In this document: positions 44,062 through 52,015 of the stretch, piece by piece
Layout of the letters: every line of letters starts with the position of its first letter
Position numbering within the stretch: the first letter of the stretch is position 1
Assembly (NCBI GenBank): GCA_964647395.1
Contig: CAZYHR010000003.1
Coordinates: 1-64,000, forward strand
Reading direction: 5' to 3'
Length of the DNA: 64,000 nt
Source of the DNA: Phosphoribacter sp964647395
GTDB taxonomy: Bacteria > Actinomycetota > Actinomycetes > Actinomycetales > Dermatophilaceae
The notes under the pieces: model-generated
Databases searched by the model: none
What the model saw: only the letters and a program-made list of their open reading frames with translations
What the model was told of the DNA's origin: nothing
Program-made: the position numbers and the translations under genes

Positions 44062-45026
44062 CAGATGCTCCTGATCCGCGGGTTGACCAGCACGTAGAGC
44101 AGGTCGACGAGGATGTTGACGACGATGAAGGCGATGGCCACGGTGAGGGTGACCCCCTGCACCAGGTAGACGTCGTTGCGGGTGACGCCGTCGAGGATGA
44201 GCTGACCCATCGCCTGGATGTTGAAGATGATCTCGATGATGACCGCGCCGCCCATGAGGTAGCCGACCCGCAGGCCGAGCACGGTGATCGGGGTGATCAG
44301 CGCGTTGCGCAGCACGTTGCGGGCGATGACCTCGCGGCGCGGGATGCCCGAGCCCAGGGCGGTGCGCACGTAGTCGCGGTCGAGTTCCTCGACCATCGCG
44401 GTGCGCACGACCCGGGTCAGCGACCCGGCCACCGGCACGCCGAGGGCGAAGGCCGGCAGCGCGATGTTGTTGAGATAGACGGCTGGGTTCTCGGTGAACG
44501 GCACCCAGCCGAGCACCAGCGCGGGGAAGACACCCCAGCCGCCGGGCACGGTGCCGAGCCATTGGATGAGCAGGATCGCCAGCCAGAACGACGGGGTGGC
44601 CAGCGCCATGATCGACACGACCCGGATCAGCTGGTCGGGCCACCGGTCGCGATAGAGGGCGGCGACGACGCCGAGGATGAGGGCGAGCACGACGGCGATG
44701 AGCAGCCCGAGCAGGGTGAGCTGCAGGGTGATCGGGAACGCCTTGACGACGACGTCGGTGACCGGGGTGTTGCCGCTGGTGGTGCCCAGATCGCCCTGCA
44801 GCATGCCGACCAGGAAGCGGCCGTACTGCACGAGCATCGGGTCGTTGAGCCCGCGATCCACGCGGTACTGGTCCAGCGCGGCCTGGGAGGCGGACTCGCC
44901 GAGCGCCAGCCGCGCCGGGTCGGCCGGCGAGAAGGACATGACGAAGAAGACGAGGAAGGTCACGCCCAGGACCATGATGGGGAAGGCCACCAGTCTGCGG
45001 CCGATCAGGCGCAGGAGGTTGGACAT
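44061..45026 (-). CDS. Sialic-acid type ABC importer, DppB-like permease
   Basis: This 321-residue inner-membrane protein has six predicted segments, beginning with LIGRRLVAFPIMVLGVTFLVF. The coupling loop is DYVRTALGSGIPRREVIARNVLRNAL. It follows the binding-protein gene after a 189-bp spacer carrying a large GGTATGCCGC inverted repeat, and it is coupled to the fused permease-ATPase gene. Confidence 0.9.
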   Translation of the reverse strand: MSNLLRLIGRRLVAFPIMVLGVTFLVFFVMSFSPADPARLALGESASQAALDQYRVDRGLNDPMLVQYGRFLVGMLQGDLGTTSGNTPVTDVVVKAFPITLQLTLLGLLIAVVLALILGVVAALYRDRWPDQLIRVVSIMALATPSFWLAILLIQWLGTVPGGWGVFPALVLGWVPFTENPAVYLNNIALPAFALGVPVAGSLTRVVRTAMVEELDRDYVRTALGSGIPRREVIARNVLRNALITPITVLGLRVGYLMGGAVIIEIIFNIQAMGQLILDGVTRNDVYLVQGVTLTVAIAFIVVNILVDLLYVLVNPRIRSI

Positions 45027-45085
45027 GTGGGCAAACTCCTTGTCGGAGAGTGGGATCGAACGTCACCGTGGACGACGACGGGAGA

Positions 45086-45190
45086 GGTATGCCGCGGGCG
45101 CGGCGAGCGCGTCCGGCTGCGGCACCGCCGGGTGCGAGACGCGGGCCGGTCCGGCGCGCGAGACGCGGGGCCGGCGGTGGGCGGCATACC
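45086..45190. repeat. Large REP-like stem between binding-protein and permease genes
   Basis: GGTATGCCGC (45086-45095) pairs with GCGGCATACC (45181-45190). Inside, CACCGCCGG (45123-45131) matches CCGGCGGTG (45171-45179), and GCGAGACGCGGG occurs twice. The element lies between the binding-protein stop and the DppB-like start, the position where transporter operons often reduce downstream expression. Confidence 0.65.
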
Positions 45191-45215
45191 GGGTCCGCCC
45201 ACCGCCGGACGACGA

Positions 45216-46841
45216 CTACTTGGTCGAGCCCACGCCGACGAAGCTCAGCCCGGTCAACGAGATCGGCTTGAAGTCCACCAGGGTGGTCTTGTCGTAGGCG
45301 GTCGGGGTCTTGCGGTGGAACAGCGGGTAGAGCGGGACCTCGTCGGCGATGAGGTCGAGCAGTTTGCCCCAGTTCTCCTTGGCCTTGGCCTCGTCCGGTG
45401 CCTGCAGGCCGCCGTCCAGCAACGCCTGGGCCTGGGTGTAGGACGGCGTGCCCTTCCAGTGCATCCGCGAGTCGGTCCACACGTCACCGGCGTACCACCA
45501 GCGGGCCAGCAGGTCGAGGTCGTTGCCGAAGACCGACGGGTCGCCGGGGGCGATGACGACGTCGTAGGCGTCCGGCTTGCCGTCGATGGTGTTGTAGACG
45601 TCGGCGGACTTCTTCTCGACGAACTCCACCTGCAGGCCGGCGGCCTTGAGCGACTCCTGGATGATCGGGGTGCACTTCTTGACCCAGTCGTGGTCGGTGC
45701 ACAGCAGCCGCATCGAGGTCAGCCCGGTCTGTGCGAACAGCTGCTTGGCCTTGGCCTGGTCCAGGGCGTAGACGGTCTTGGCCCGGACGTACTGCGGGTG
45801 ACCCTCCTGGACGAAGCTCGTCGCGGGCGTGGCCTGGCCGAGCATCGCGGTCTGCACGACCTTGGCCATGTCGATGGCGTAGAAGAACGCCTGCCGGTTC
45901 TCCTTCTTGGCGAAGGGGTTGCCGGCCGACTGGTTGAACATCGCGAAGAGCAGCCCGAAACCCTGCACCGAGTCGACCTGGGAGGTCGCCTTGAGCTGGT
46001 CGATGGACAGGTAGGGCACCGAGTCGATGGCCTGCACGCTCTTGGACTGGATCGCGTTGGTGCGGGTGGCGGCGTCCGGGATGACCTGCCAGCGCATCGT
46101 CTTGGCGCGCGCCTTCTTCGGGCCGGTGTAGCCATCGAAGCGCTCGAAGACGACCTGCTTGGAGGTGGCGCCGTTGTCGGTCATCTTCCACGGGCCGGTG
46201 CCGACCGGCTTGGCGTCGAAGGCCTTGGGGTCGGCCGTAGCCGCGGCCCTGGGGACGATCTTGACGACCGCGAGCCGGGCGGCCAGCAGCGAGGTGGGGT
46301 ACTTGAGGGTGACCGTCACCGTGCTGTCGTCCTTCTTGGCGACCCCCGCGACGAACGGGATGAACTGGCTGTAGAGCGACTTGTTCGCCGGGTCGAGCAC
46401 CCGCTGGAAGGAGAAGACGACGTCGTCGGCGGTGACCTTGCTGCCGTCGTGGAAGACCGCGCCGTCGCGCAGCGCGATGTCGACCGTGTTGCCGGTCGCG
46501 GTGGGCAGGGTCTTGGCCAGGGCGGCATAGACCTCACGGGTGGCCGGGTCGACCTCGGTCAGGCCCTCCATGGTGTGCCAGTTGGCGGCGATGGTCAGCG
46601 CCGACGAGGTGGTCATCGGGTCGTAGCCGTTGGTGCCCAGTTCGTAGGAGATCGCGGCCATGATCGTGCCGTCGGCGTTGACCGCCCCGGCCGCGCCGCC
46701 GCCGGTGCCGGTCGTCGTGGTGGACGAACCCGACTGTGGCGCACAGGCGCTCAGACCACCGGCGAACGCGGCGGCGGCCCCCATCGCGCCGGCGATCCGG
46801 AAGAACCCTCGGCGGCTGGGCTGCTGGTCCAGGAGGTTCAT
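45216..46841 (-). CDS. Sialic-acid type ABC importer, substrate-binding lipoprotein
   Basis: This 541-residue family-5 (peptide/nickel type) binding protein has both a twin-arginine start (SRRGFFRIAG) and a lipobox (LSAC), so it is a Tat-exported lipoprotein. A Ser/Thr/Gly tether precedes the domain. Family-5 hallmarks include LTEVDPATREVYAALAKTLP, TVDIALRDGAVFHDGSKVTADDVVFSFQR and PVGTGPWKM. The start is ATG 46841 with AAAGGTG upstream. It is first in its operon and divergent from the regulator, across a perfect 14-bp palindrome. Ligand inferred from neighbours; oligopeptides or sialyl-oligosaccharides remain possible. Confidence 0.85.
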   Translation of the reverse strand: MNLLDQQPSRRGFFRIAGAMGAAAAFAGGLSACAPQSGSSTTTTGTGGGAAGAVNADGTIMAAISYELGTNGYDPMTTSSALTIAANWHTMEGLTEVDPATREVYAALAKTLPTATGNTVDIALRDGAVFHDGSKVTADDVVFSFQRVLDPANKSLYSQFIPFVAGVAKKDDSTVTVTLKYPTSLLAARLAVVKIVPRAAATADPKAFDAKPVGTGPWKMTDNGATSKQVVFERFDGYTGPKKARAKTMRWQVIPDAATRTNAIQSKSVQAIDSVPYLSIDQLKATSQVDSVQGFGLLFAMFNQSAGNPFAKKENRQAFFYAIDMAKVVQTAMLGQATPATSFVQEGHPQYVRAKTVYALDQAKAKQLFAQTGLTSMRLLCTDHDWVKKCTPIIQESLKAAGLQVEFVEKKSADVYNTIDGKPDAYDVVIAPGDPSVFGNDLDLLARWWYAGDVWTDSRMHWKGTPSYTQAQALLDGGLQAPDEAKAKENWGKLLDLIADEVPLYPLFHRKTPTAYDKTTLVDFKPISLTGLSFVGVGSTK

Positions 46842-46910
46842 GAATGGCACCTTTCCGTGGGCTCCCGACGCTGGCCGGGGGTCTGCCTCGTTGCTGACTC
46901 GTGTCACGTT

Positions 46911-46924
46911 ATCAGACGTCTGAT
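46911..46924. promoter_or_regulatory. Operator palindrome between importer and regulator operons
   Basis: ATCAGACGTCTGAT is a perfect 14-bp palindrome midway between divergent starts at 46841 and 46953. It has the shape of a FadR-subfamily GntR site (GT-AC type core) and would cover both promoters, so it is the likely autoregulatory and importer operator. Confidence 0.65.
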
Positions 46925-46938
46925 GTCCGATGATGGGC

Positions 46939-46944
46939 TAATCT
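46939..46944 (+). promoter_or_regulatory. -10 box of a probably leaderless regulator transcript
   Basis: TAATCT lies 8 bases before the ATG at 46953, with no ribosome-binding site between. Transcription would begin at or next to the start codon. The operator palindrome covers the expected -35 region. Confidence 0.5.
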
Positions 46945-46952
46945 AAGGCCCG

Positions 46953-47756
46953 ATGGACCGCCGGTCAAGCAAGCCGGCCCGACGCGGAGCACACCGGGTG
47001 CAGTGGAAGGGCGTGATCGAGCACATGCGCAGCGCAGCTCGCCGCGGCACCCCGTGGACCACGGCGGACGCCATCAAGGCGCACATCATCGACGCGGGCC
47101 TCGGTCCGGGCGATCTCATGCCGACCGAGGCCGAGCTGTGCGACGCGCTGGGCGTGTCGCGCTCGTCGGTCCGCGAGGCGATGCGCACGCTGGCCTCGCT
47201 CGACATCGTCGACGTCCGGCACGGCCACGGCACCTATGTCGGCCAGATGTCCCTGGCACCCCTGGTCAACGGGCTGGTCTTCCGCCTGTCGCTGCCGCGC
47301 GCCGGCAGCCTGCGCTCGCTGCGCGACGTCGTGCAGACCCGCATCGCGCTCGATCTGGCGATGACCACCGACCTCATCGACGTGCACGCCGGCACCCGGG
47401 ACGAGGCGATGCACGGCCTGGTCGACCAGATGCGTCAGCACACCGCGGCCGGCCGGTCCTTCCTCGACCAGGACAGCGCTTTCCACGCCCGGCTGGCCGC
47501 CGAGGTCGACAACCAGATCGTCAGCGAGTTGGCGGGCGCCTTCTGGGAGATCCACATGCGGGCCCTGCCGCTGCTGGGCATCAGCACCCCGCAGGACATC
47601 ATGGACACCGTCGAGGCGCACGGTGCGATCCTGCGGGCCCTCGAGGCCGGTGACGCAGCGGCGTACCACGACGCGGTGCTGGCCCACTACGCGCCGCTGC
47701 AGCGGGCCATCGAGCGCGCGAGTTCCGTTGCGGCACCGGCCGGTCCGGCTCGATGA
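46953..47756 (+). CDS. nanR: FadR-subfamily GntR regulator, probable controller of sialic-acid genes
   Basis: This 267-residue regulator has a winged helix (about residues 35-105: PTEAELCDALGVSRSSVREAMRTLASLDIVDVRHGHGTYV) and a helical FCD effector domain (LRDVVQTRIALDLAMT, FHARLAAEVDNQIV, DTVEAHGAILRALEAGD). FCD proteins usually bind small carboxylates or sugar acids, consistent with sialic acid or ManNAc-6-P. It is divergent from the importer genes and overlaps the sialidase gene by 4 bp. The role is inferred from location. Confidence 0.82.
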   Translation: MDRRSSKPARRGAHRVQWKGVIEHMRSAARRGTPWTTADAIKAHIIDAGLGPGDLMPTEAELCDALGVSRSSVREAMRTLASLDIVDVRHGHGTYVGQMSLAPLVNGLVFRLSLPRAGSLRSLRDVVQTRIALDLAMTTDLIDVHAGTRDEAMHGLVDQMRQHTAAGRSFLDQDSAFHARLAAEVDNQIVSELAGAFWEIHMRALPLLGISTPQDIMDTVEAHGAILRALEAGDAAAYHDAVLAHYAPLQRAIERASSVAAPAGPAR

Positions 47757-49282
47757 GCCGACTCGATGTGGTGGTCGCCGAGTCGGGTCAGGGCTATCGG
47801 CAGTACCGTATCCCGGCGCTGGCCGTCACCGGCGCGGGCACCCTCGTGGCCGCCTATGACGGCCGCCAGGATCTCGACGACCTGCCCGGGCCGATCGACC
47901 TGGTGGTCCGTCGGTCGCTCGACGGCGGCCGCACCTGGTTGCCGCAGCAGGTCATCCGGGCCGCCGACGGCTTGACCGGCCACGGCGACGGGTCGCTGCT
48001 CGTGGACCGGCAGACCGGCACCGTGCTGTGCTTCCACGCCAGCGGCACCGCGGTCGGCTTCTTCGAGTCCTCCACCGGCACGGCCGACGACGACCCCACG
48101 GTCCTGCACACCGACCTGGCCGTCTCGGACGACGACGGGGCGACCTGGTCGGTGCGCCGGCTCAGCCACCAACTGCGCACCGCGCTCAACGCCCGGCTGC
48201 CCGAGGTGACCGGGGACCCCACCAGCCGGGTGTCCGGACTGTTCGCCGCCTCCGGCTCGGGCACCCAGGTGCGCGAGGGTCGCTTCGCGGGCCGCTTGTT
48301 GCAGGGCCTGGTCGCCCTGGTGGACGGCGCGGTGTACGCGGCGGTCGCCCGCAGCGACGACCACGGCACGACCTGGCAGGTGGGTCGCCCGATCGGTCCG
48401 GCCGCCAACGAGAACGCGGTCGCCGCCCTCGCGGACGGACGGGTCCTGCTGCACTCCCGCGCCCCCGGCCATCGCCTGGCCAGCTGGTCCACCGACGGGG
48501 GGGACACCTTCGGGCCACTGCACCCGGTGCCCGAGCTGCCCGACCCGGGCAACAACGGTGCGCTGGTGCGGCTCGACGAGCCCCGAGGGGCCGGCCGGAC
48601 GGTCGGGCCCGGCGACCTGGTCGCGACCCACACCCGAGACCCGCACCTGCGCCGGGGCCTGGTGGCCGCCCGGTCCCGGGACGGCGCCGCCACCTTCACC
48701 GCCGCGGCGGTCCTCACCACCCGCGGCGCGGGCTACTCGGTGGCGCAGCCGCTCGACGACGACACGATCGGAGTGCTCTGGGAGGACGAGGGCTACCGGC
48801 GGCTGGTGTTCACCCGCCTGCCGCTGGCCGAGCTGGTGCCGGCCGACCTGGCCGGGCCCGACCACCCGGCCGTCGCCGGGGTCCTCGACCACGTCGTGGC
48901 GCGGCGCCCCGAGCGGTGGGCCGACCACGGCGGCCCGACGGTCAGCCTCGGCCTGGCCGCCCCGGACGAGTGGGATCGGGCGGTCTACAAGATCGTCGAC
49001 ACCAGCGCGGCCCACCAGGTCGTCCGCACCCGGGAGAACTACCTGGCCAGTCTCGGCGCGCCGACACCGGGCCTGCACGAGGGCGACACGCTGACCTGCT
49101 CGGCCCGGCTCGGCACCGGACCGGACGGTGCTGCCGTCCTCGTCCGCGAGGTGCGTCACATCGTCACCGCCGCCGACCTCGCCGCGGGCGGTGCGACCGT
49201 CGAACTGGCCGCCGACGTCGACGGCCGGCGCCGCAGCACCACCGTCCACGTCCCCGTCCGTCCGCCCGCTCTGGAGGGTTGA
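47753..49282 (+). CDS. nanH: Exo-alpha-sialidase (GH33) without a signal peptide
   Basis: This 509-residue sialidase releases terminal sialic acid from glycoconjugates. The Arg-Ile-Pro motif is YRIPAL near residue 20. Asp-boxes are RSLDGGRTW, VSDDDGATW, RSDDHGTTW and WSTDGGDTF, with a weaker RSRDGAATF. A Tyr in GAGYSVAQPL is in the right region for the nucleophile. The C-terminal 120 residues form an extra beta domain. There is no signal peptide, and the start overlaps the regulator stop, so the enzyme should be cytoplasmic and act on imported sialosides. Confidence 0.85.
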   Translation: MSRLDVVVAESGQGYRQYRIPALAVTGAGTLVAAYDGRQDLDDLPGPIDLVVRRSLDGGRTWLPQQVIRAADGLTGHGDGSLLVDRQTGTVLCFHASGTAVGFFESSTGTADDDPTVLHTDLAVSDDDGATWSVRRLSHQLRTALNARLPEVTGDPTSRVSGLFAASGSGTQVREGRFAGRLLQGLVALVDGAVYAAVARSDDHGTTWQVGRPIGPAANENAVAALADGRVLLHSRAPGHRLASWSTDGGDTFGPLHPVPELPDPGNNGALVRLDEPRGAGRTVGPGDLVATHTRDPHLRRGLVAARSRDGAATFTAAAVLTTRGAGYSVAQPLDDDTIGVLWEDEGYRRLVFTRLPLAELVPADLAGPDHPAVAGVLDHVVARRPERWADHGGPTVSLGLAAPDEWDRAVYKIVDTSAAHQVVRTRENYLASLGAPTPGLHEGDTLTCSARLGTGPDGAAVLVREVRHIVTAADLAAGGATVELAADVDGRRRSTTVHVPVRPPALEG

Positions 49283-49285
49283 CCC

Positions 49286-49963
49286 GTGCACCCCACGCTC
49301 GACGGCCTGCGCGGTCGCCTCGTCGTCTCCTGCCAGGCCTATCCCGGCGAGCCGATGCGGCATCCCGAGACCATGGCACAGGTCGCCGAGTCGGCCGTGC
49401 GCGGCGGCGCCGCCGCGATCCGCGCCCAGGGCCTGTCCGACATCGCCCAGATCTGCGGCCGCGTCGAGGTCCCGGTCATCGGGCTGTGGAAGCACGGCCA
49501 CCAGGGGGTCTTCATCACCCCGACCCTGCGGCACGCCCGGGCGGTGCTCGATGCGGGCGCCGACGTGGTCGCCCTCGACGCGACCCGGCGCCCGCGCCCG
49601 GACGGCCGTTCCTTCGCCGAAACCGTTGCCGCGCTGCGGGACAGCCACCCCGACGCACTGGTCATGGCCGACTGCGGCTCGCTCGACGACGCTCGCGCCG
49701 CCGCTGCCGCGGGGGTCGACCTGGTGGGCACCACCCTGGCCGGCTACTCGGGCGAGCGCGAGCCGACCGCCGGACCCGACCTCGAGCTCCTCGCCGCGAT
49801 CCGCGGCGCGCTCCCTCAGGTCTTCCTCGTCGCCGAGGGGCGCATCCACACGCCGGTCCAGGCCGCCGCCGCCCAGCAGGTGGGCGCCGACTGCGTCGTC
49901 GTCGGCACCGCGATCACCCACCCCGCGACCATCACCGGCTGGTTCGCCGACGCCCTGCGCTGA
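49286..49963 (+). CDS. nanE: N-acetylmannosamine-6-phosphate 2-epimerase
   Basis: This 225-residue TIM-barrel enzyme converts ManNAc-6-P to GlcNAc-6-P. Characteristic blocks are RLVVSCQAYPGEPM, AAAIRAQGLSDI, VPVIGLWKHGH, VALDATRRPRPDG, MADCGS and GTTLAGYSG. The GTG start lies 3 bases after the sialidase stop, in one operon with nagB and nagA. Confidence 0.93.
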   Translation: MHPTLDGLRGRLVVSCQAYPGEPMRHPETMAQVAESAVRGGAAAIRAQGLSDIAQICGRVEVPVIGLWKHGHQGVFITPTLRHARAVLDAGADVVALDATRRPRPDGRSFAETVAALRDSHPDALVMADCGSLDDARAAAAAGVDLVGTTLAGYSGEREPTAGPDLELLAAIRGALPQVFLVAEGRIHTPVQAAAAQQVGADCVVVGTAITHPATITGWFADALR

Positions 49964-49993
49964 CCCGCCCACCGTCCCATCAGGAGGCACCCC

Positions 49994-50776
49994 ATGGAGG
50001 TCGTCATCACCACCCCGGCCGAGGCCGCGCGGCTGGTCGCGGACCACGTCGAGGCGCTCGCCGCCGGCAAGCCCGACCTGGTCCTCGGGGTGGCGACCGG
50101 CTCCAGTCCGCTGGCCGTCTACGCCGAGCTCGGTCGTCGGGTGGCCCGGGGCTCGCTGAGCCTGGCCCGGGCCACCGCGTTCATGCTCGACGAGTACGTC
50201 GGGCTGCCCGTGGACCATCCCGAGCGCCACCGGACCGTCATCGAGCGCGACTTCGTCGGCCAGGTCGACATCGACCCGGCCAACGTCCACGGTCCGGACG
50301 GGCTGGCGGACGACCTGCCGGCCGCCTGCGCGGCATACGAGGCGGCGATCGTCGCCCGGGGCGGGGTCGACCTGCAACTGCTGGGCATCGGCTCCGACGG
50401 GCACATCGCCTTCAACGAGCCCGGGTCCTCGCTGGCCTCGCGGACCCGGATCAAGTCGCTGACCCGGCAGACCCGCGAGGACAACGCCCGGTTCTTCGGC
50501 GGCGACCTCGAGGCGGTCCCCCGGCACTGCCTGACCCAGGGCATCGGCACCATCCTGCAGGCGCGTCACGTCGTGCTCGTCGCCACCGGCCGCGGCAAGG
50601 CCGATGCGGTGCACCAGCTCGCCGAGGGTCCGATCTCTGCGCTCTGGCCCGCGACCGCCCTGCAGCTGCACCCGCACGTCACCGTCCTGGTCGACCCGGC
50701 CGCCGCGTCGCGGCTGCAGCTGGCGCCCTACTACACCGAGACGTATGCCGCCAAGCCGGCCTGGCAGGGCCTGTGA
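49994..50776 (+). CDS. nagB: Glucosamine-6-phosphate deaminase
   Basis: This 260-residue enzyme converts GlcN-6-P to fructose-6-P and ammonia. Motifs are VLGVATGSSPLAVY (phosphate loop), FMLDEYVGLP with the catalytic Asp, and GIGSDGHIAFNEPGSS. AGGAGG precedes the ATG. It shares one base with the nagA start (TGATG). Confidence 0.95.
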   Translation: MEVVITTPAEAARLVADHVEALAAGKPDLVLGVATGSSPLAVYAELGRRVARGSLSLARATAFMLDEYVGLPVDHPERHRTVIERDFVGQVDIDPANVHGPDGLADDLPAACAAYEAAIVARGGVDLQLLGIGSDGHIAFNEPGSSLASRTRIKSLTRQTREDNARFFGGDLEAVPRHCLTQGIGTILQARHVVLVATGRGKADAVHQLAEGPISALWPATALQLHPHVTVLVDPAAASRLQLAPYYTETYAAKPAWQGL

Positions 50777-51921
50777 TGCCGCCGGCCGCACTGCTGCTGG
50801 CGGCCGAGCGGGTGGTCCTGCCCGACCGCATCCTGCGCCCCGGCTGGGTGCGGGTGCAGCACGACCAGATCGTCGGCGTCGGGCCCGGCGATCCTGCGGG
50901 TGACGCGACGCGACTCGGATCGGTCACGGTCGCACCGGGATTCGTCGACATGCACTGCCACGGCGGCGGCGGGGCCGCATTCACCGACGGTGCGGACGCG
51001 GCCCGGGTCGTCCTGGCCACCCACCTGCGGCACGGCACGACCGCGCTGCTGGCCAGCCTGGTCACCGACCGCGTCGAGGTGCTCGAGCAGCAGGTGCGCG
51101 CCCTCGCGGCGCTGGTCGCCGCGGACCAACTCCTCGGCGTGCACCTCGAAGGTCCCTGGCTGGCCGACGCGTACCGGGGGGCGCACGACCCGGCGTTGCT
51201 GCGCGACCCCCATCCCGGCGATGTCGAGCGGCTGCTCGCGGCGGCCCCCGGTGCGGTGCGGATGGTCACCCTGGCCCCGGAGCGGCAGCACGGCCTGGCG
51301 GCCGTGGCCCGACTGGTCGAGGACGGCGTCGTGGCCGCCATCGGGCACTCGGACGCGACCTACGCCCAGGCCGGTGCGGCGATCGAGGCCGGAGCGTCGG
51401 TGGTGACCCACCTGTTCAACGCGCACCGGCCGGTCCACCACCGCGAACCGGGTCTGGCGCTGGCCGCCGCCGAGGATCCCGGGGTCACCCTGGAACTCGT
51501 GGCCGACGGCGTGCACGTCCATCCGGCGCTGGTCGGCGACGTGCTGCGCACCCGGGTCGGCCGGGTCGCCCTGGTCACCGACGCGATGGCCGCCGCCGGG
51601 TCGGGCGACGGCAGTTATCGGCTCGGTCCGCTGGCGGTGCAGGTGCGCGACGGCGTGGCCCGGGTCGGCGGCCCCACCGGGCCGATCGCCGGCTCGACCC
51701 TCACCCTCGACCGGGCGCTGCGCTGCGCCGTGCACGCCGCCGGCGTCGACCTGCTCACCGCGGTGACCGCCGCGACCCGGGTGCCCGCCGACGCCCTCGG
51801 CCGCCCCGACCTGGGCCGGCTGGCCCCCGGCGCCCGCGCCGACCTGGTCGTCCTGGACGACGACCTGCAGGTCCGCGCGGTCATGCGCGCCGGCGCCTGG
51901 CTCCCCTCCCCCTCCCGGTGA
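50776..51921 (+). CDS. nagA: N-acetylglucosamine-6-phosphate deacetylase
   Basis: This 381-residue amidohydrolase removes acetate from GlcNAc-6-P. The metal site is MHCHGGGG, EGPW, GHSDAT, HLFNAHRP and the catalytic Asp in VTDAMAAAG. HLFNAH replaces the more usual HLFNAM. The TGA stop at 51919-51921 lies inside the first copy of the 28-bp repeat pair. It is last in the sialic-acid operon. Confidence 0.94.
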   Translation: MPPAALLLAAERVVLPDRILRPGWVRVQHDQIVGVGPGDPAGDATRLGSVTVAPGFVDMHCHGGGGAAFTDGADAARVVLATHLRHGTTALLASLVTDRVEVLEQQVRALAALVAADQLLGVHLEGPWLADAYRGAHDPALLRDPHPGDVERLLAAAPGAVRMVTLAPERQHGLAAVARLVEDGVVAAIGHSDATYAQAGAAIEAGASVVTHLFNAHRPVHHREPGLALAAAEDPGVTLELVADGVHVHPALVGDVLRTRVGRVALVTDAMAAAGSGDGSYRLGPLAVQVRDGVARVGGPTGPIAGSTLTLDRALRCAVHAAGVDLLTAVTAATRVPADALGRPDLGRLAPGARADLVVLDDDLQVRAVMRAGAWLPSPSR

Positions 51922-51985
51922 AAACGGTTGCCTGGAACGTTCCCGGAAACACACCCCCCGGTGAAAACGGTTGCCTGGAACGTTC
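51915..51985 (+). repeat. Direct pair of the 28-bp GAAAACGG element (second locus)
   Basis: Copies at 51915-51942 and 51958-51985 are identical over 28 bp, start to start 43 bp, and match the pair at 6327-6460. The first overlaps the nagA stop codon. The pair fills most of the 94-bp space between the convergent nagA and ydeI-dgt genes. Confidence 0.85.
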
Positions 51986-52015
51986 GCCGGCGGCCCGCGC
52001 CCGCCCCCGGCCCGG

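Noticed and set aside
51915..51985. LacI-family operator for the nag genes
   Set aside because: The elements are at the 3' end of the operon between convergent genes, not at a promoter.
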